Source of the DNA: a virus
Direction: 5' to 3' (one strand)
Length of the DNA: 39,653 bases
Virus record (IMG/VR): IMGVR_UViG_3300025154_000225
Span: 1-39,653 of that record
Positions 1 to 6,224 of this stretch are shown here, piece after piece. Below the pieces are notes generated by a model. It was not told the DNA's origin and searched no databases. It saw only the letters and a program-made list of their open reading frames with translations. The translations under genes were made by a program, and so were the position numbers. The first letter of the stretch is position 1. Every line of letters starts with the position of its first letter.

Positions 1-507
1 TGCGCCCATTCCTACTTTCTTAGGTGCTTGTTTGCCGTTCTTTTCCTCCAACACATACTGATCCTTGCCGCGCAAACAGTTAACAATGTTACATTTGCTA
101 TATAACTGCTTGTCTATAAACAGGTTATGACGAGGGTTAATTTTACCCCAATTAGTGTATGAGTTACCCGGCATCTTATCGTGAATTTCAAGTAGTCCAC
201 CCCGACCACTCCATTCATGCGATCCGCTATCAAGTATGAGATTGTCGTAACCGTTTTGCTCGGCGTATTCGATAACCTCGATGTATTTCTCAGGTGTGTA
301 CGGCGGTTGAATATCAACTATGTCATAGTCGAATTCTTCTGCGTAGAAATAACCCCTGTCGCCCTCAGTGTTACCCATCAGTGTCTTACCGCCTAAACCT
401 TTTACTATTCTTAATGCGGTAAATGACTTGCCGGAACCACTCGGACCTATTAATGCTATTCTAACTTTTACCTGCTTACGTACTGCCTTGGTTGCTTGTA
501 TTGCCAT
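1..507 (-). CDS. Phage AAA ATPase, Sak4/AAA_24-like (partial, C-terminus beyond window)
   Basis: The gene starts at ATG 507 and runs off the left edge; 169 residues are visible. A P-loop GPSGSGKS lies at residues 21-28, after a short beta strand (VRIALI). A second hydrophobic strand ending in an aspartate (NLILDS, about residues 85-90) is a good Walker B candidate. This fits the small RecA-like phage nucleotide-binding proteins (AAA_24, Sak4-type) that help single-strand annealing recombination next to SSB and replication genes. The start directly follows the stop of the HD-domain gene (TTTTAGATG), so the two are probably cotranscribed. What cannot be seen is the C-terminus, so a terminase-like or plasmid ParA-like ATPase is not fully excluded. 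ParA is unlikely because the P-loop is the classical rather than the deviant form. Confidence 0.75.
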   Translation of the reverse strand, partial: MAIQATKAVRKQVKVRIALIGPSGSGKSFTALRIVKGLGGKTLMGNTEGDRGYFYAEEFDYDIVDIQPPYTPEKYIEVIEYAEQNGYDNLILDSGSHEWSGRGGLLEIHDKMPGNSYTNWGKINPRHNLFIDKQLYSKCNIVNCLRGKDQYVLEEKNGKQAPKKVGMGA

Positions 508-1107
508 CTAAAACATCACCTCGCTACTTTCCGGCACGATGCCCTTGCTCACTACAAATGCCTCCCAATAATCCGCCCAATGCAAAAGCAATGTTAACGG
601 ATGCTCATGGTTTTTTACGTCCCTTCCGTTTGGTACATATTGCCCATTGTGAAATAATATTGCCTGTACTTCTTCTTCAAGTAAAGGGATAAACTTACTT
701 ACGATATGCAGGGAAATATATTCGTGAGCAATTTCCAACCTTTCCTTGTTATGCTCAAAAGGTTGGAAATTGCTCACGAATATATTTCCCTGCATATCGT
801 AGCCCTGTATCATGTTCGGCACATACAAGTCCTTGCCGTAATATGCCGTTTTGCCTATGTCGTGAGTTAATCCAACGATGATACAACTTTCACGACTAAT
901 CTGCGGTGCTAGTGTATCCCTTAGTTTCAGCATAATTTCGGTAACATTAAGCGAGTGCAGGAGTAAACCGCCCTCTACCGCTCCATGCTTAGAACCTGCA
1001 CTACTTGCCGGTGCTGTGAAGAATCCGTTGTTTGCCATATATCCTAGTAAAAGCATTGCCCCAGGTCTTTTTATTTCCTCAAATAGTGCGTTAAATTTTT
1101 CTCTCAA
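508..1107 (-). CDS. HD-domain metal-dependent phosphohydrolase-like protein
   Basis: The protein has 199 residues. HD superfamily landmarks are in order: His51 (LLLHSLN), the doublet His82-Asp83 (LTHDIGK), histidines at 128 and 153 (AHEY, LFHNG), and a distal Asp179 (HWADY). Phage and mobile-element HD proteins of this length occur beside recombination or replication genes; the substrate (nucleotide or phosphoester) is unknown. The start has a leader containing AGGAGGATTAACTTTGAG, with the Shine-Dalgarno about 12 nt upstream. Residues 103-136 are encoded by a perfect 44 bp inverted repeat. The half nearer the C-terminus looks like normal HD sequence, whereas residues 103-117 may be an inverted copy of it. 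If so, the protein carries a local replacement between two motif regions and its activity is uncertain. Confidence 0.75.
   Translation of the reverse strand: MREKFNALFEEIKRPGAMLLLGYMANNGFFTAPASSAGSKHGAVEGGLLLHSLNVTEIMLKLRDTLAPQISRESCIIVGLTHDIGKTAYYGKDLYVPNMIQGYDMQGNIFVSNFQPFEHNKERLEIAHEYISLHIVSKFIPLLEEEVQAILFHNGQYVPNGRDVKNHEHPLTLLLHWADYWEAFVVSKGIVPESSEVMF
700..801. repeat. Perfect 44-bp inverted repeat with 14-nt loop inside the HD gene
   Basis: The arms at 700-743 and 758-801 are exact reverse complements over 44 bp, separated by 14 nt (744-757). Pairing ends sharply on both sides: 699/802 and 744/757 are mismatched. There is no T-run and the element lies in mid-gene, so it is not a terminator. 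It keeps the reading frame open. Such a sharp-edged perfect palindrome suggests a recent template-switch (fold-back copying) event or a library or assembly chimera. Confidence 0.97.
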
Positions 1108-1118
1108 AGTTAATCCTC

Positions 1119-1292
1119 CTAAAATGGTATTGTATCCGGTTCACTCTCCGCCGCCTCAAAACAGTCCAACTTCGGACACATCAAACGGTAGTCTTGCGTT
1201 TCCCTCTCGACCAAAATCCCTGCAACAACTTCCATGTCGGTGCTGGGCAAATCAACCCAGACTTTTTCTGCCCCGCATTTTTCACAGTACAT
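1119..1292 (-). CDS. Small zinc-ribbon protein
   Basis: This is a 57-residue protein starting MYCEKCGAEK, with a second, wider pair (MCPKLDC) about 40 residues later, so a four-cysteine zinc site is plausible. The start at 1292 is chosen because GGGAG lies 5 nt upstream; an in-frame ATG at 1304 has no good site. The 5' part overlaps the 3' part of the 1181-1447 gene in another frame by more than 100 nt. That is long for phage genes and could mean that the two were one protein before a frameshift (see findings). Function unknown. Confidence 0.55.
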   Translation of the reverse strand: MYCEKCGAEKVWVDLPSTDMEVVAGILVERETQDYRLMCPKLDCFEAAESEPDTIPF

Positions 1293-1447
1293 GATTTCTC
1301 CCATTCATCCGGTACGCCTGCCTGCTCCAAACAGTACGCCGACACTCTTTCAAGTGCATCTGCGACTAATACTGCTTGTCCCTCACGGATACCCTGCGCC
1401 CACGATGCGGTATGTTTTGCTAGTTCTGAATAATCGCTTGTGTTCAT
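1181..1447 (-). CDS. Hypothetical protein, C-terminal half out of frame or overlapping
   Basis: An 88-residue frame. Residues 1-50 look like an ordinary helical protein (MNTSDYSELAKHTASWAQ, then IREGQAVLVADALERVSAYC). From about residue 52 the sequence becomes rich in Cys, Lys and Pro and overlaps the zinc-ribbon frame 1119-1292, which looks much more like real protein. Either the two genes overlap or this frame should shift into the zinc-ribbon frame near position 1300. ATG 1447 overlaps the stop of the upstream gene (ATGA arrangement at 1444-1447), which supports a genuine translational start here. Confidence 0.5.
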   Translation of the reverse strand: MNTSDYSELAKHTASWAQGIREGQAVLVADALERVSAYCLEQAGVPDEWEKSCTVKNAGQKKSGLICPAPTWKLLQGFWSRGKRKTTV

Positions 1448-1674
1448 GCCGGTTTATTGGTGATTAGGGTCAAGTCTTTGGCGCATACATAAAATCCATG
1501 AGTTCCTTCACATAATCCATCACAACCATGTCTGGCACCGAAAACATTTCCCGAATCAATTCTAATTGGGTAGGCATCACATAATTTATCAGGATTAATG
1601 GCACCTAAAACTGTCCCTTTTTCATTACGAAGTACACTACTATTCATAACAACCCGATCCCACGCTTTAAACAT
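1444..1674 (-). CDS. Hypothetical small phage protein
   Basis: A 76-residue protein beginning MFKAWDRVVMNSSVLRN. The start at 1674 is set by AAAGGAGGGCG shortly upstream; a longer frame from 1713 lacks a site. It is beta-rich (GTVLGAINPDKLCDAY, AYPIRIDSGN) and has the look of a small SH3- or KOW-like barrel, ending in a segment with four cysteines and a histidine. No family is recognised. It overlaps the upstream gene by 8 nt and shares ATGA with the downstream start, so it belongs to one early operon. Confidence 0.6.
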   Translation of the reverse strand: MFKAWDRVVMNSSVLRNEKGTVLGAINPDKLCDAYPIRIDSGNVFGARHGCDGLCEGTHGFYVCAKDLTLITNKPA

Positions 1675-1828
1675 CCTGCTCGCCCTCCTTTGCTTCAAAT
1701 GAAAAACACACATTGCACCCAGGAGTGAAAAACTTTATACCGTGCTTTTCACATTTGAACGGTATATTTCCTTCGACTTCTTTCCAAAACTTACAGTTAT
1801 TGCACGTTTCAACTATCGCATTACTCAC
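1667..1828 (-). CDS. Small zinc-ribbon protein
   Basis: About 53 residues from a GTG at 1828 that overlaps the preceding stop (GTGAGTAA). The sequence has CNNCKFW, a central CEKHG and a distal CNVC, a four-cysteine zinc-binding pattern. The start is uncertain because no strong ribosome binding site is visible; translational coupling to the preceding gene is likely. One of several Cys-pair micro-proteins in this early region. Function unknown. Confidence 0.5.
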   Translation of the reverse strand: MSNAIVETCNNCKFWKEVEGNIPFKCEKHGIKFFTPGCNVCFSFEAKEGEQDV

Positions 1829-2033
1829 CGATGCACCCACTTTCAAAGTCAACTTTAAATCTACCCTTGCCAATCTCACTACAAATATGCATCATTGCTC
1901 CAACTGCTGCCTCATATTCAACCTGATCCATGACGACTTTTCTTTTGTTGTTGCTGTGCTGCTGTACTATAATGCGGCACGTTTCTGGTTCATAGTAGAT
2001 AGCGAATAGTTTAGGGTCGATTGGTTTTCTCAT
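1821..2033 (-). CDS. Hypothetical small protein
   Basis: A 70-residue protein (MRKPIDPKLFAIYYEPET start) with a strand-rich N-terminus and a helical middle (DQVEYEAAVGAMMHICSEI). ATG 2033 is preceded by GAGGTG at 9 nt. No recognised family. It lies in the tightly packed minus-strand early operon and its end overlaps the next gene by 8 nt. Confidence 0.6.
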   Translation of the reverse strand: MRKPIDPKLFAIYYEPETCRIIVQQHSNNKRKVVMDQVEYEAAVGAMMHICSEIGKGRFKVDFESGCIGE

Positions 2034-2046
2034 TTAATCAAACACC

Positions 2047-2382
2047 TCAATCTGTTAACGCTCCATAACCATCATACGGAACAATTGTTCTCCAGTAATA
2101 TTTCATGCTTTCATCTGCTCTAAAATCCCAACCGTTGCCGAATATCGGATTCATAAAGTAGCAGAGTAGTTCGCGTTTCTCTATCTCCTTAATGGTTACC
2201 ATAACAGGCATTACTTCTAGTTTTGCCACTTTTTCGTATAAGTTCTTTATATATTCAGCATCTTCTAAGTACCAAATTAATGAAGCGTTTTCCAGTTTTC
2301 CTTGACGCCGACACATATTGTCGGTATAAAAACTTCCGTCCGCAAACTTAAGCACAAAATAATCTCGCTCTGAAAGTTTCAA
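2047..2382 (-). CDS. Hypothetical protein with TTG start
   Basis: A 111-residue protein. TTG 2382 is the start because AGGGGTGAG lies just upstream and no other start codon precedes it after an in-frame stop. The N-terminal third is strand-rich (DYFVLKFADGSFYTDN) and the middle is amphipathic (EDAEYIKNLYEKVAKLEVMPV). No recognised domain. It is the first gene downstream of the Cro-like regulator in the leftward operon. Confidence 0.55.
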   Translation of the reverse strand: MKLSERDYFVLKFADGSFYTDNMCRRQGKLENASLIWYLEDAEYIKNLYEKVAKLEVMPVMVTIKEIEKRELLCYFMNPIFGNGWDFRADESMKYYWRTIVPYDGYGALTD

Positions 2383-2470
2383 ACTCTCACCCCTAAAAAA
2401 ATTTAAAAAATATTCAAAAAAACTTCAAAAATGTGATGACGGTCACAGACTTTACTTTTTTATTGTGCTA

Positions 2471-2707
2471 TTATGAGTTCAGTAAGTCGGAACCGGATTC
2501 GGTTTCTAGTATTAAATCAACAACATCACAGTTCAAAGCGGAAGCAATACGCTCCAACGTATTGAGGCCTGGATTAAGATTTCCGCCAATTTCTAAAAGA
2601 CTGATTTTTTGTTGGGTAATGCCGGTTGCTTCGCTGAGTTCTCGTTGTAATAGTCCCTGCTGTTTGCGGCGATTTTTAATGTTCAACCCAACACGTATTA
2701 AATCCAA
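2471..2707 (-). CDS. Cro/C1-type helix-turn-helix regulator (leftward, Cro-like)
   Basis: A 78-residue protein that is essentially a single HTH_3 (XRE) domain. The recognition region runs through residues 20-45 (LQRELSEATGITQQKISLLE) and is followed by ALNCDVVDLIL. It starts at TTG 2707 with GGAGG about 8 nt upstream. Its promoter (-10 at 2787-2792, -35 at 2809-2814) is covered by inverted repeats and faces the promoter of the 2921 repressor gene. This is the usual layout of a CI/Cro switch, with this gene leading the leftward early operon. Being short, without a dimerisation or cleavage domain, fits a Cro role, but the assignment of Cro versus CI is an inference. Confidence 0.8.
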   Translation of the reverse strand: MDLIRVGLNIKNRRKQQGLLQRELSEATGITQQKISLLEIGGNLNPGLNTLERIASALNCDVVDLILETESGSDLLNS

Positions 2708-2734
2708 ACTGCTTGTCCTCCTTTCAGTGTGATA

Positions 2735-2750
2735 ATACTGAAAACAGTAT
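2735..2750. promoter_or_regulatory. Palindromic operator ATACTG-N4-CAGTAT
   Basis: A perfect 6+6 bp inverted repeat with a 4 bp centre in the leader of the Cro-like gene. Its core ACTGAAAACAGT matches the ACTGTATACAGT and ACCGTAAACAGT sites at 11877 and 11897 near the second RNA promoter. Probably bound by one of the two switch regulators. Confidence 0.6.
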
Positions 2751-2786
2751 TCCTATGCAAAAAAATAAGAACTTTCATCTATTACT

Positions 2787-2814
2787 ATTATACACCTTTT
2801 ACGGTGTAAGTCAA
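2787..2814 (-). promoter_or_regulatory. Leftward switch promoter with overlapping operator
   Basis: Minus-strand -35 TTGACT (2809-2814) and -10 TATAAT (2787-2792) with a 16 bp spacer. The inverted repeat TACACC-N6-GGTGTA (2791-2808) fills the spacer and touches both boxes, so a bound repressor would block polymerase. Confidence 0.75.
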
Positions 2815-2841
2815 CTGAATTAAGTATATTTTACCGTGAAA

Positions 2842-2870
2842 TTGTCGCTACCAACAACAACCTGTATACT
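2842..2870 (+). promoter_or_regulatory. Rightward promoter of the repressor gene
   Basis: TTGTCG (2842-2847), 17 bp spacer, TATACT (2865-2870). TTTTACCGTGAAA (about 2829-2841), immediately upstream of the -35, resembles half of the operator. The transcript would start near 2877 and reach the AAGGGGG site of the gene at 2921. Confidence 0.65.
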
Positions 2871-2920
2871 GAATTGAGGATAAGAAATATAATTAAATAT
2901 ATAATAAGGGGGAATATCGG

Positions 2921-3322
2921 ATGGAAATCAAAGATAAGTTGTATAATTTAAGGAATAACCGTGGTTTTAGCATGGATGATCTATCTCTAAAAACTATCAC
3001 AAAGGAGAATCAGAAGGCCGTATCGACTAACACGATTGCGGAAATTGAAAGCGGCAAAAGGCAAAGTCCTGGTATTAGGACGATAGAGAGACTTGCTACA
3101 GCTTTAAATGTAAGTCCCATGTATTTCTTTAATGAAAGTGCCAGGACCGTATTTGATATTTCAGAGGTTAACGAGGTATTAACCGATGAGATTAAGCAAA
3201 TGCTACTAGACAAGGAAACGCTACCTTACCTATTGCTGGCTAAAAAGGCATATACTGAGCAAATACCGCCTATCATTGTCGAAGAACTATTAAAAACTAT
3301 CACTAAGGTAAGAAATATGTAA
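2921..3322 (+). CDS. XRE-family repressor (CI-like)
   Basis: A 133-residue protein. The N-terminal HTH_3 domain (about residues 5-68) has a longer first helix pair and a recognition region around VSTNTIAEIESGKRQSPG, followed by RTIERLATALNVSPMYFF. The C-terminal 60 residues are helical and acidic and contain no Ser/Lys peptidase motif, so this is not a LexA-type self-cleaving repressor. Inactivation must come from elsewhere; an antirepressor-type protein lies at 14280-15143. It diverges from the Cro-like gene with about 210 bp of operator-rich DNA between them. The start has AAGGGGG upstream. Likely lysogeny repressor. Confidence 0.8.
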   Translation: MEIKDKLYNLRNNRGFSMDDLSLKTITKENQKAVSTNTIAEIESGKRQSPGIRTIERLATALNVSPMYFFNESARTVFDISEVNEVLTDEIKQMLLDKETLPYLLLAKKAYTEQIPPIIVEELLKTITKVRNM

Positions 3323-3354
3323 ATTATTTGTCGAAATTACGTGAAACTATGTAC

Positions 3355-3384
3355 TTGAAATTTGCGGACATATGCGTATATAAT
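3355..3384 (+). promoter_or_regulatory. Promoter of the 3424 gene
   Basis: TTGAAA (3355-3360), 18 bp spacer, TATAAT (3379-3384). It serves the short gene downstream separately from the repressor transcript. Confidence 0.6.
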
Positions 3385-3423
3385 AGTAAACATAAAACAT
3401 GTGTTCGCAAAGGGGGATGGATT

Positions 3424-3621
3424 ATGAAAGTTAATGCAGTAGCAGACTTCGGAGGTCTTTTCCATTGTGTGGTTGATGGTAAAAACATCACTGTTGACAA
3501 GAACATCACCCATGAAGGTATTAGCGAGGTAAATAAAATAGTAAGATATGGTCACACGAAGCAGGATGCGTCCTTGGTTGATGCCAGGGAAGAATATCTC
3601 TGTGCTGCCGGTTCCGCATAA
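3424..3621 (+). CDS. Hypothetical 65-residue protein
   Basis: Starts at ATG 3424 with AAAGGGGGATGG just upstream; a longer TTG-initiated frame from 3328 would run back through the promoter and is rejected. The protein (MKVNAVADFGGLFHC, then VVDGKNITVDKNIT) looks like a small beta-rich fold with a helical end. No family is recognised. It is monocistronic, with its own promoter and a terminator at 3627-3653. That arrangement is typical of a moron expressed from the prophage. Confidence 0.6.
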   Translation: MKVNAVADFGGLFHCVVDGKNITVDKNITHEGISEVNKIVRYGHTKQDASLVDAREEYLCAAGSA

Positions 3622-3626
3622 AACAA

Positions 3627-3653
3627 AAACCCCTTCCGTTGTGGAGGGGTTTA
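3627..3653 (+). terminator. Intrinsic terminator after the 3424 gene
   Basis: The arms CCCCTTCC and GGAGGGG pair (one bulge) and are flanked by an A-run on the left and TTTAAT on the right. It starts 6 nt after the stop codon. Confidence 0.75.
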
Positions 3654-3662
3654 ATAATTATA

Positions 3663-3747
3663 TTGAAATATGACAAAATTAATGTTAGAATGATTGCTAA
3701 TTAAATGCCGAAAGGAACCCCCACCGACCAAAGTATGGGTTCCTTTT
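3663..3747 (+). ncRNA. Possible short sRNA: promoter followed at once by a terminator
   Basis: TTGAAA (3663-3668), 17 bp, TAGAAT (3686-3691) would start a transcript near 3698. A perfect 10 bp hairpin, AAAGGAACCC (3711-3720) with GGGTTCCTTT (3737-3746) and a T-run, ends it near 3748. The product would be about 50 nt with a 16 nt loop (CCACCGACCAAAGTAT). No coding frame fits. It may be an sRNA, or simply an isolated terminator shielding the next gene. Confidence 0.35.
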
Positions 3748-3869
3748 ATCTAAGCGTGAGGTTTACTCATGCCTGCTTTGCTGTTTATTATTTTAGATTA
3801 TGCAGGCCAAAATGTCAACTCCTTGCCGCTTAGAATTTATTGAAAATTTTATAGGTGGAGGGAAAATTG

Positions 3870-4646
3870 ATGGGACAGGCACTTGCGAAGAACTATGAAA
3901 GGTATGCAGAACAAAGAAAAATCACAATTGAACATACCTTTTTCAAGTTAAGATCATATCTTTCTATAGTTAAAAACAACAATAATAATAATGATGATTA
4001 TGATTGTATCTTAGATAATAAGATTAACTCACTTAGGAGTTATTTAGACAGAAATACGTCTGAAAAAGTTATGAATGAAGGTGCAAATACAATGAATGAA
4101 AAGAAATATACTGTGAAAGAAGTTTCTGAAATGCTTAATGTTTCTACCAGGACTATTGAAAACTATATTAGCGCAGGAAAGTTAAAGATTGAATGGGGTA
4201 AAGGCAGGACAGGTAGGATTAGATTGATAACCACCGAATCAATAAATGAAATGAAAGAAAATGAAAGAATGAAATATGAAGAAGGTTATGTAATAGACGA
4301 AGTTATGAATGAAACTCCGGTTGAAGTAGTTTTGAAAGAAGAAACAGTTTCAAAGGAAGAAGTTCAGAAAATGGCTATTGCTGTGGTGGAGCGAGTTATA
4401 GAAAATAAACTTATTATCATAGAAGAAGAATTTAACAGGAAGATAGATGTTATTATAGAGCAAAACAAAGAATTAATATTGCTTAATCATGCTAGAGAAA
4501 AAGAAATTGCAGAACTAAAGGAATTGCAAGTAAAAGACAGAAGCAGAATAGACGATTATATTATTAATGAACGTGAAAAACGTAAAGAATGGGATAGTAT
4601 GCCTTGGTATGAAAAAGTATTTAAAAAGAAAAACCGCCCTTATTAG
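3870..4646 (+). CDS. MerR/RacA-like HTH protein with long coiled coil and basic tail
   Basis: A 258-residue protein from ATG 3870 (GGTGGAGGG upstream). Residues 1-70 are charged and contain an Asn/Asp tract coded by a near-microsatellite at about 3976-4000. Residues 78-120 form a MerR-type winged helix (YTVKEVSEMLNVSTRTIENY) like those of excisionases and RacA. Residues 150-240 are predicted coiled coil. The end (MPWYEKVFKKKNR) is an aromatic/basic tail of the kind seen in plasmid-borne MerR-like proteins with DUF3967, where a membrane-touching role is imaginable. An internal ATG at 4092 starts exactly at the HTH. Possible roles are transcriptional regulation or partition/anchoring of an extrachromosomal prophage; the latter is inference. 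Confidence 0.65.
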   Translation: MGQALAKNYERYAEQRKITIEHTFFKLRSYLSIVKNNNNNNDDYDCILDNKINSLRSYLDRNTSEKVMNEGANTMNEKKYTVKEVSEMLNVSTRTIENYISAGKLKIEWGKGRTGRIRLITTESINEMKENERMKYEEGYVIDEVMNETPVEVVLKEETVSKEEVQKMAIAVVERVIENKLIIIEEEFNRKIDVIIEQNKELILLNHAREKEIAELKELQVKDRSRIDDYIINEREKRKEWDSMPWYEKVFKKKNRPY

Positions 4647-4652
4647 GCGGTT
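4632..4652. terminator. Hairpin terminator at the convergent gene ends
   Basis: AACCGCC (4632-4638) pairs with GGCGGTT (4646-4652) across the stop codon of the RacA-like gene and the stop of the convergent HNH gene. It can act on both strands, although the T-runs are poor. Confidence 0.5.
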
Positions 4653-5205
4653 ATACAACTAATTGCTCGTCTAACTTATTAGACTTACCAATATTACAAC
4701 TATTGCATAATGTTCTAAGGTTATCTGGTGAGTTTAGTTGATTTATGGTCATATCTCTACCCTCTGGACTGTTAACAGGTATTATATGATCTACATGCAA
4801 TTTAACTCCTTCATCATTAACGCCAGCACCACACCAGACACATCTATAATTATCTCTTTTTAATATTTTTACTTTTAGCGAAGGTGATACGTGTCTACCA
4901 AAAGTAATTTTTTTCTCAGATACAAAGACCTTGTTTGGTGATAAAACTTTACTCTTTAGGTTGTTATGTGATTCTGACAATTCTTTATGTTTTGCGACAA
5001 GATTATTATATTTATCAACTAAACTATTATAGTTTTTAGCTATTCTATTTCTGTCCTCTACTACAGGACTATGGTATTTATCAAGAAAACACCTACAGCA
5101 TATAAAAACGCTTTTGTCTGTACCATTTGCGGGTGGTAAAAGATAAGCAAAATAGTTTTCACCACAAATACTACATAACGCTAATTCATTTAATTTTGGA
5201 ATTAT
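4651..5205 (-). CDS. HNH endonuclease with N-terminal zinc ribbon, apparent AUA start
   Basis: The open frame is 184 residues. An N-terminal zinc ribbon (CSICG at residues 11-15, CCRC at 36-39) leads through a coiled-coil linker (residues 50-85) to an HNH nuclease: CVWCG 122-126, HVDHIIP 137-143, CNSC 167-170. The first AUG/GUG/UUG-type codon in frame is TTG 4980, which would cut off the zinc ribbon. The frame is open back to ATA 5203-5205, which overlaps the stop of the upstream RHH gene (ATAA) and has GGGAGGG about 6 nt before it. I therefore take ATA (or the following ATT) as the start. It resembles free-standing homing endonucleases of phages and forms an operon with the RHH gene. Confidence 0.7.
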   Translation of the reverse strand: MIPKLNELALCSICGENYFAYLLPPANGTDKSVFICCRCFLDKYHSPVVEDRNRIAKNYNSLVDKYNNLVAKHKELSESHNNLKSKVLSPNKVFVSEKKITFGRHVSPSLKVKILKRDNYRCVWCGAGVNDEGVKLHVDHIIPVNSPEGRDMTINQLNSPDNLRTLCNSCNIGKSNKLDEQLVV

Positions 5206-5354
5206 CTTACTCCCTCCCTTTCTAATTTATCTAATACGGCCAACCTGCAATAGTCAGACACTGACAAACCTTTACTATCTGCCATTGCCTTAATTTTTTC
5301 CCTCAGAGCATCATTAATACCGTAAATAGTTACTCTATCTTTCCTTCCGGCCAA
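5202..5354 (-). CDS. Ribbon-helix-helix (CopG/Arc-type) DNA-binding protein
   Basis: A 50-residue protein starting at TTG 5354 (AGGTGA upstream). A strand (DRVTIYGI) is followed by two helices (DALREKIKAMADSKG, SVSDYCRLAVLDKLER), the standard RHH arrangement. Its stop overlaps the ATA start of the HNH gene, so the two are coupled. It probably represses its own promoter at 5379-5407 and so limits nuclease expression. One of four RHH genes in the window. Confidence 0.7.
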   Translation of the reverse strand: MAGRKDRVTIYGINDALREKIKAMADSKGLSVSDYCRLAVLDKLEREGVR

Positions 5355-5378
5355 AATAATCACCTACTTTCTACCTAT

Positions 5379-5407
5379 ATTATAACGCCAAACTAACGTC
5401 AAGTCAA
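5379..5407 (-). promoter_or_regulatory. Promoter of the RHH-HNH operon
   Basis: Minus-strand TTGACT (complement of 5402-5407), 17 bp spacer, TATAAT (complement of 5379-5384). The spacer holds a near-repeat (GACGTTAG, TGGCGTTA) that could be the RHH operator. Confidence 0.65.
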
Positions 5408-5457
5408 GTAAATAATGACAAAGTAAGCGGTCCTGGTGGAAGTTCTGGAAAAAGTAA

Positions 5458-5473
5458 AACCGCCGAAGCGGTT
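5458..5473 (-). terminator. Short hairpin AACCGC-cgaa-GCGGTT
   Basis: A six-bp stem with a CGAA loop just after the stop of the 5475-5531 peptide frame, followed on the minus strand by TTACTTTTT. Probably terminates the small-protein operon that enters from the right. Confidence 0.5.
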
Positions 5474-5474
5474 A

Positions 5475-5531
5475 TCACTTACCCATAATTTCATTTGCCT
5501 TTTTAATTGCTTCATCAATAATACTGATCAA
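5475..5531 (-). CDS. Possible 18-residue micro-protein
   Basis: TTG 5531 has GGGGGAGG upstream and opens an amphipathic helix (ISIIDEAIKKANEIMGK) that stops directly before a terminator hairpin. Tiny leaderless frames are easily fortuitous; only the good Shine-Dalgarno supports this one. Confidence 0.3.
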   Translation of the reverse strand: MISIIDEAIKKANEIMGK

Positions 5532-5545
5532 CGGTTAACCTCCCC

Positions 5546-5776
5546 CTAATTAGTAATGACTAAACTATCATTCTTACACATAGGACACCTGTTTTCATCC
5601 CCACCCTCACCGTCATACATAAAGTAACCGCCCTGCATATTTATCTTAAACACAGCACTCTTATAGTCCATGTATCCTGTAGTGTAGTCGCAATCTTCAC
5701 AGTAAATATCGACCATTGCTTTGCCCTGCTCTTCAATCTCTGCCTCAGTAATGTTATTTAGGAGTTGATTGCTCAA
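5546..5776 (-). CDS. Small zinc-ribbon protein
   Basis: A 76-residue protein with CEDCDY near residue 26 and CPMCKN near residue 64, a classic four-cysteine zinc ribbon with an intervening beta segment (VFKINMQGGYFMYDGEGG). Ribosome binding site AAGGAGG lies upstream of ATG 5776. It overlaps the preceding 40-residue gene by 4 nt (ATGA-type). No known family. Confidence 0.6.
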   Translation of the reverse strand: MSNQLLNNITEAEIEEQGKAMVDIYCEDCDYTTGYMDYKSAVFKINMQGGYFMYDGEGGDENRCPMCKNDSLVITN

Positions 5777-5895
5777 CGACTAACCTCCTTCAAGGTACTA
5801 CTAACCACGACAGACACATGTTCCGATCTGCCATCCTGAGCAATATACTTCGCCCATTTCGGTATTGAGTAGAATTTAATTTGACTATTCACCAT
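5773..5895 (-). CDS. Hypothetical 40-residue protein
   Basis: Starts at ATG 5895 (GGGGGTGGG upstream), inside the end of the previous gene; longer upstream starts would overlap that gene by 130 nt and are rejected. The sequence MVNSQIKFYSIPKWAKYIAQ is basic and amphipathic. Its position between translationally coupled neighbours supports expression. Function unknown. Confidence 0.45.
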   Translation of the reverse strand: MVNSQIKFYSIPKWAKYIAQDGRSEHVSVVVSSTLKEVSR

Positions 5896-6223
5896 TACCA
5901 CCCACCCCCAAGCACTTCTCCAGTAACCCACGCAAGGTTGCAGAAGTTTCATTATCCCACGTACTAAACCACAGTAAAAACTTTTCCTCGGCATGAGTAG
6001 GAGTAATACCGACACCTTTTAAAATCTTCACAAGGGCATTGTAGCGAGCAATCGGAGGACTGCAATAGTTTTCTATCTCAACAAGTCTTTTCTCCCTGAT
6101 GCTATGCCCATACGAACACTCAGGGCAAACGATGTTGTTGTCCAACCGTGCATAATACACTATATCGCCATCAGTAAATTGTTTGCCGCACGACTGGCAG
6201 TTACGAATTGGTGTTGTTTTCAT
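5885..6223 (-). CDS. Zinc-ribbon protein, 112 residues
   Basis: ATG 6223 is chosen because GGAGGTG lies just upstream; an earlier GTG in frame has none. CQSCGK (residues 9-14) and CPEC (about 33-36) form an N-terminal zinc ribbon. The rest is helical (RLVEIENY, ARYNALVKILKGVGI) and includes a tryptophan-rich patch (FLLWFSTWD). Possibly a small DNA- or RNA-binding early protein. It overlaps the downstream gene by 11 nt. Confidence 0.6.
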   Translation of the reverse strand: MKTTPIRNCQSCGKQFTDGDIVYYARLDNNIVCPECSYGHSIREKRLVEIENYCSPPIARYNALVKILKGVGITPTHAEEKFLLWFSTWDNETSATLRGLLEKCLGVGGNGE

Positions 6224-6224
6224 T

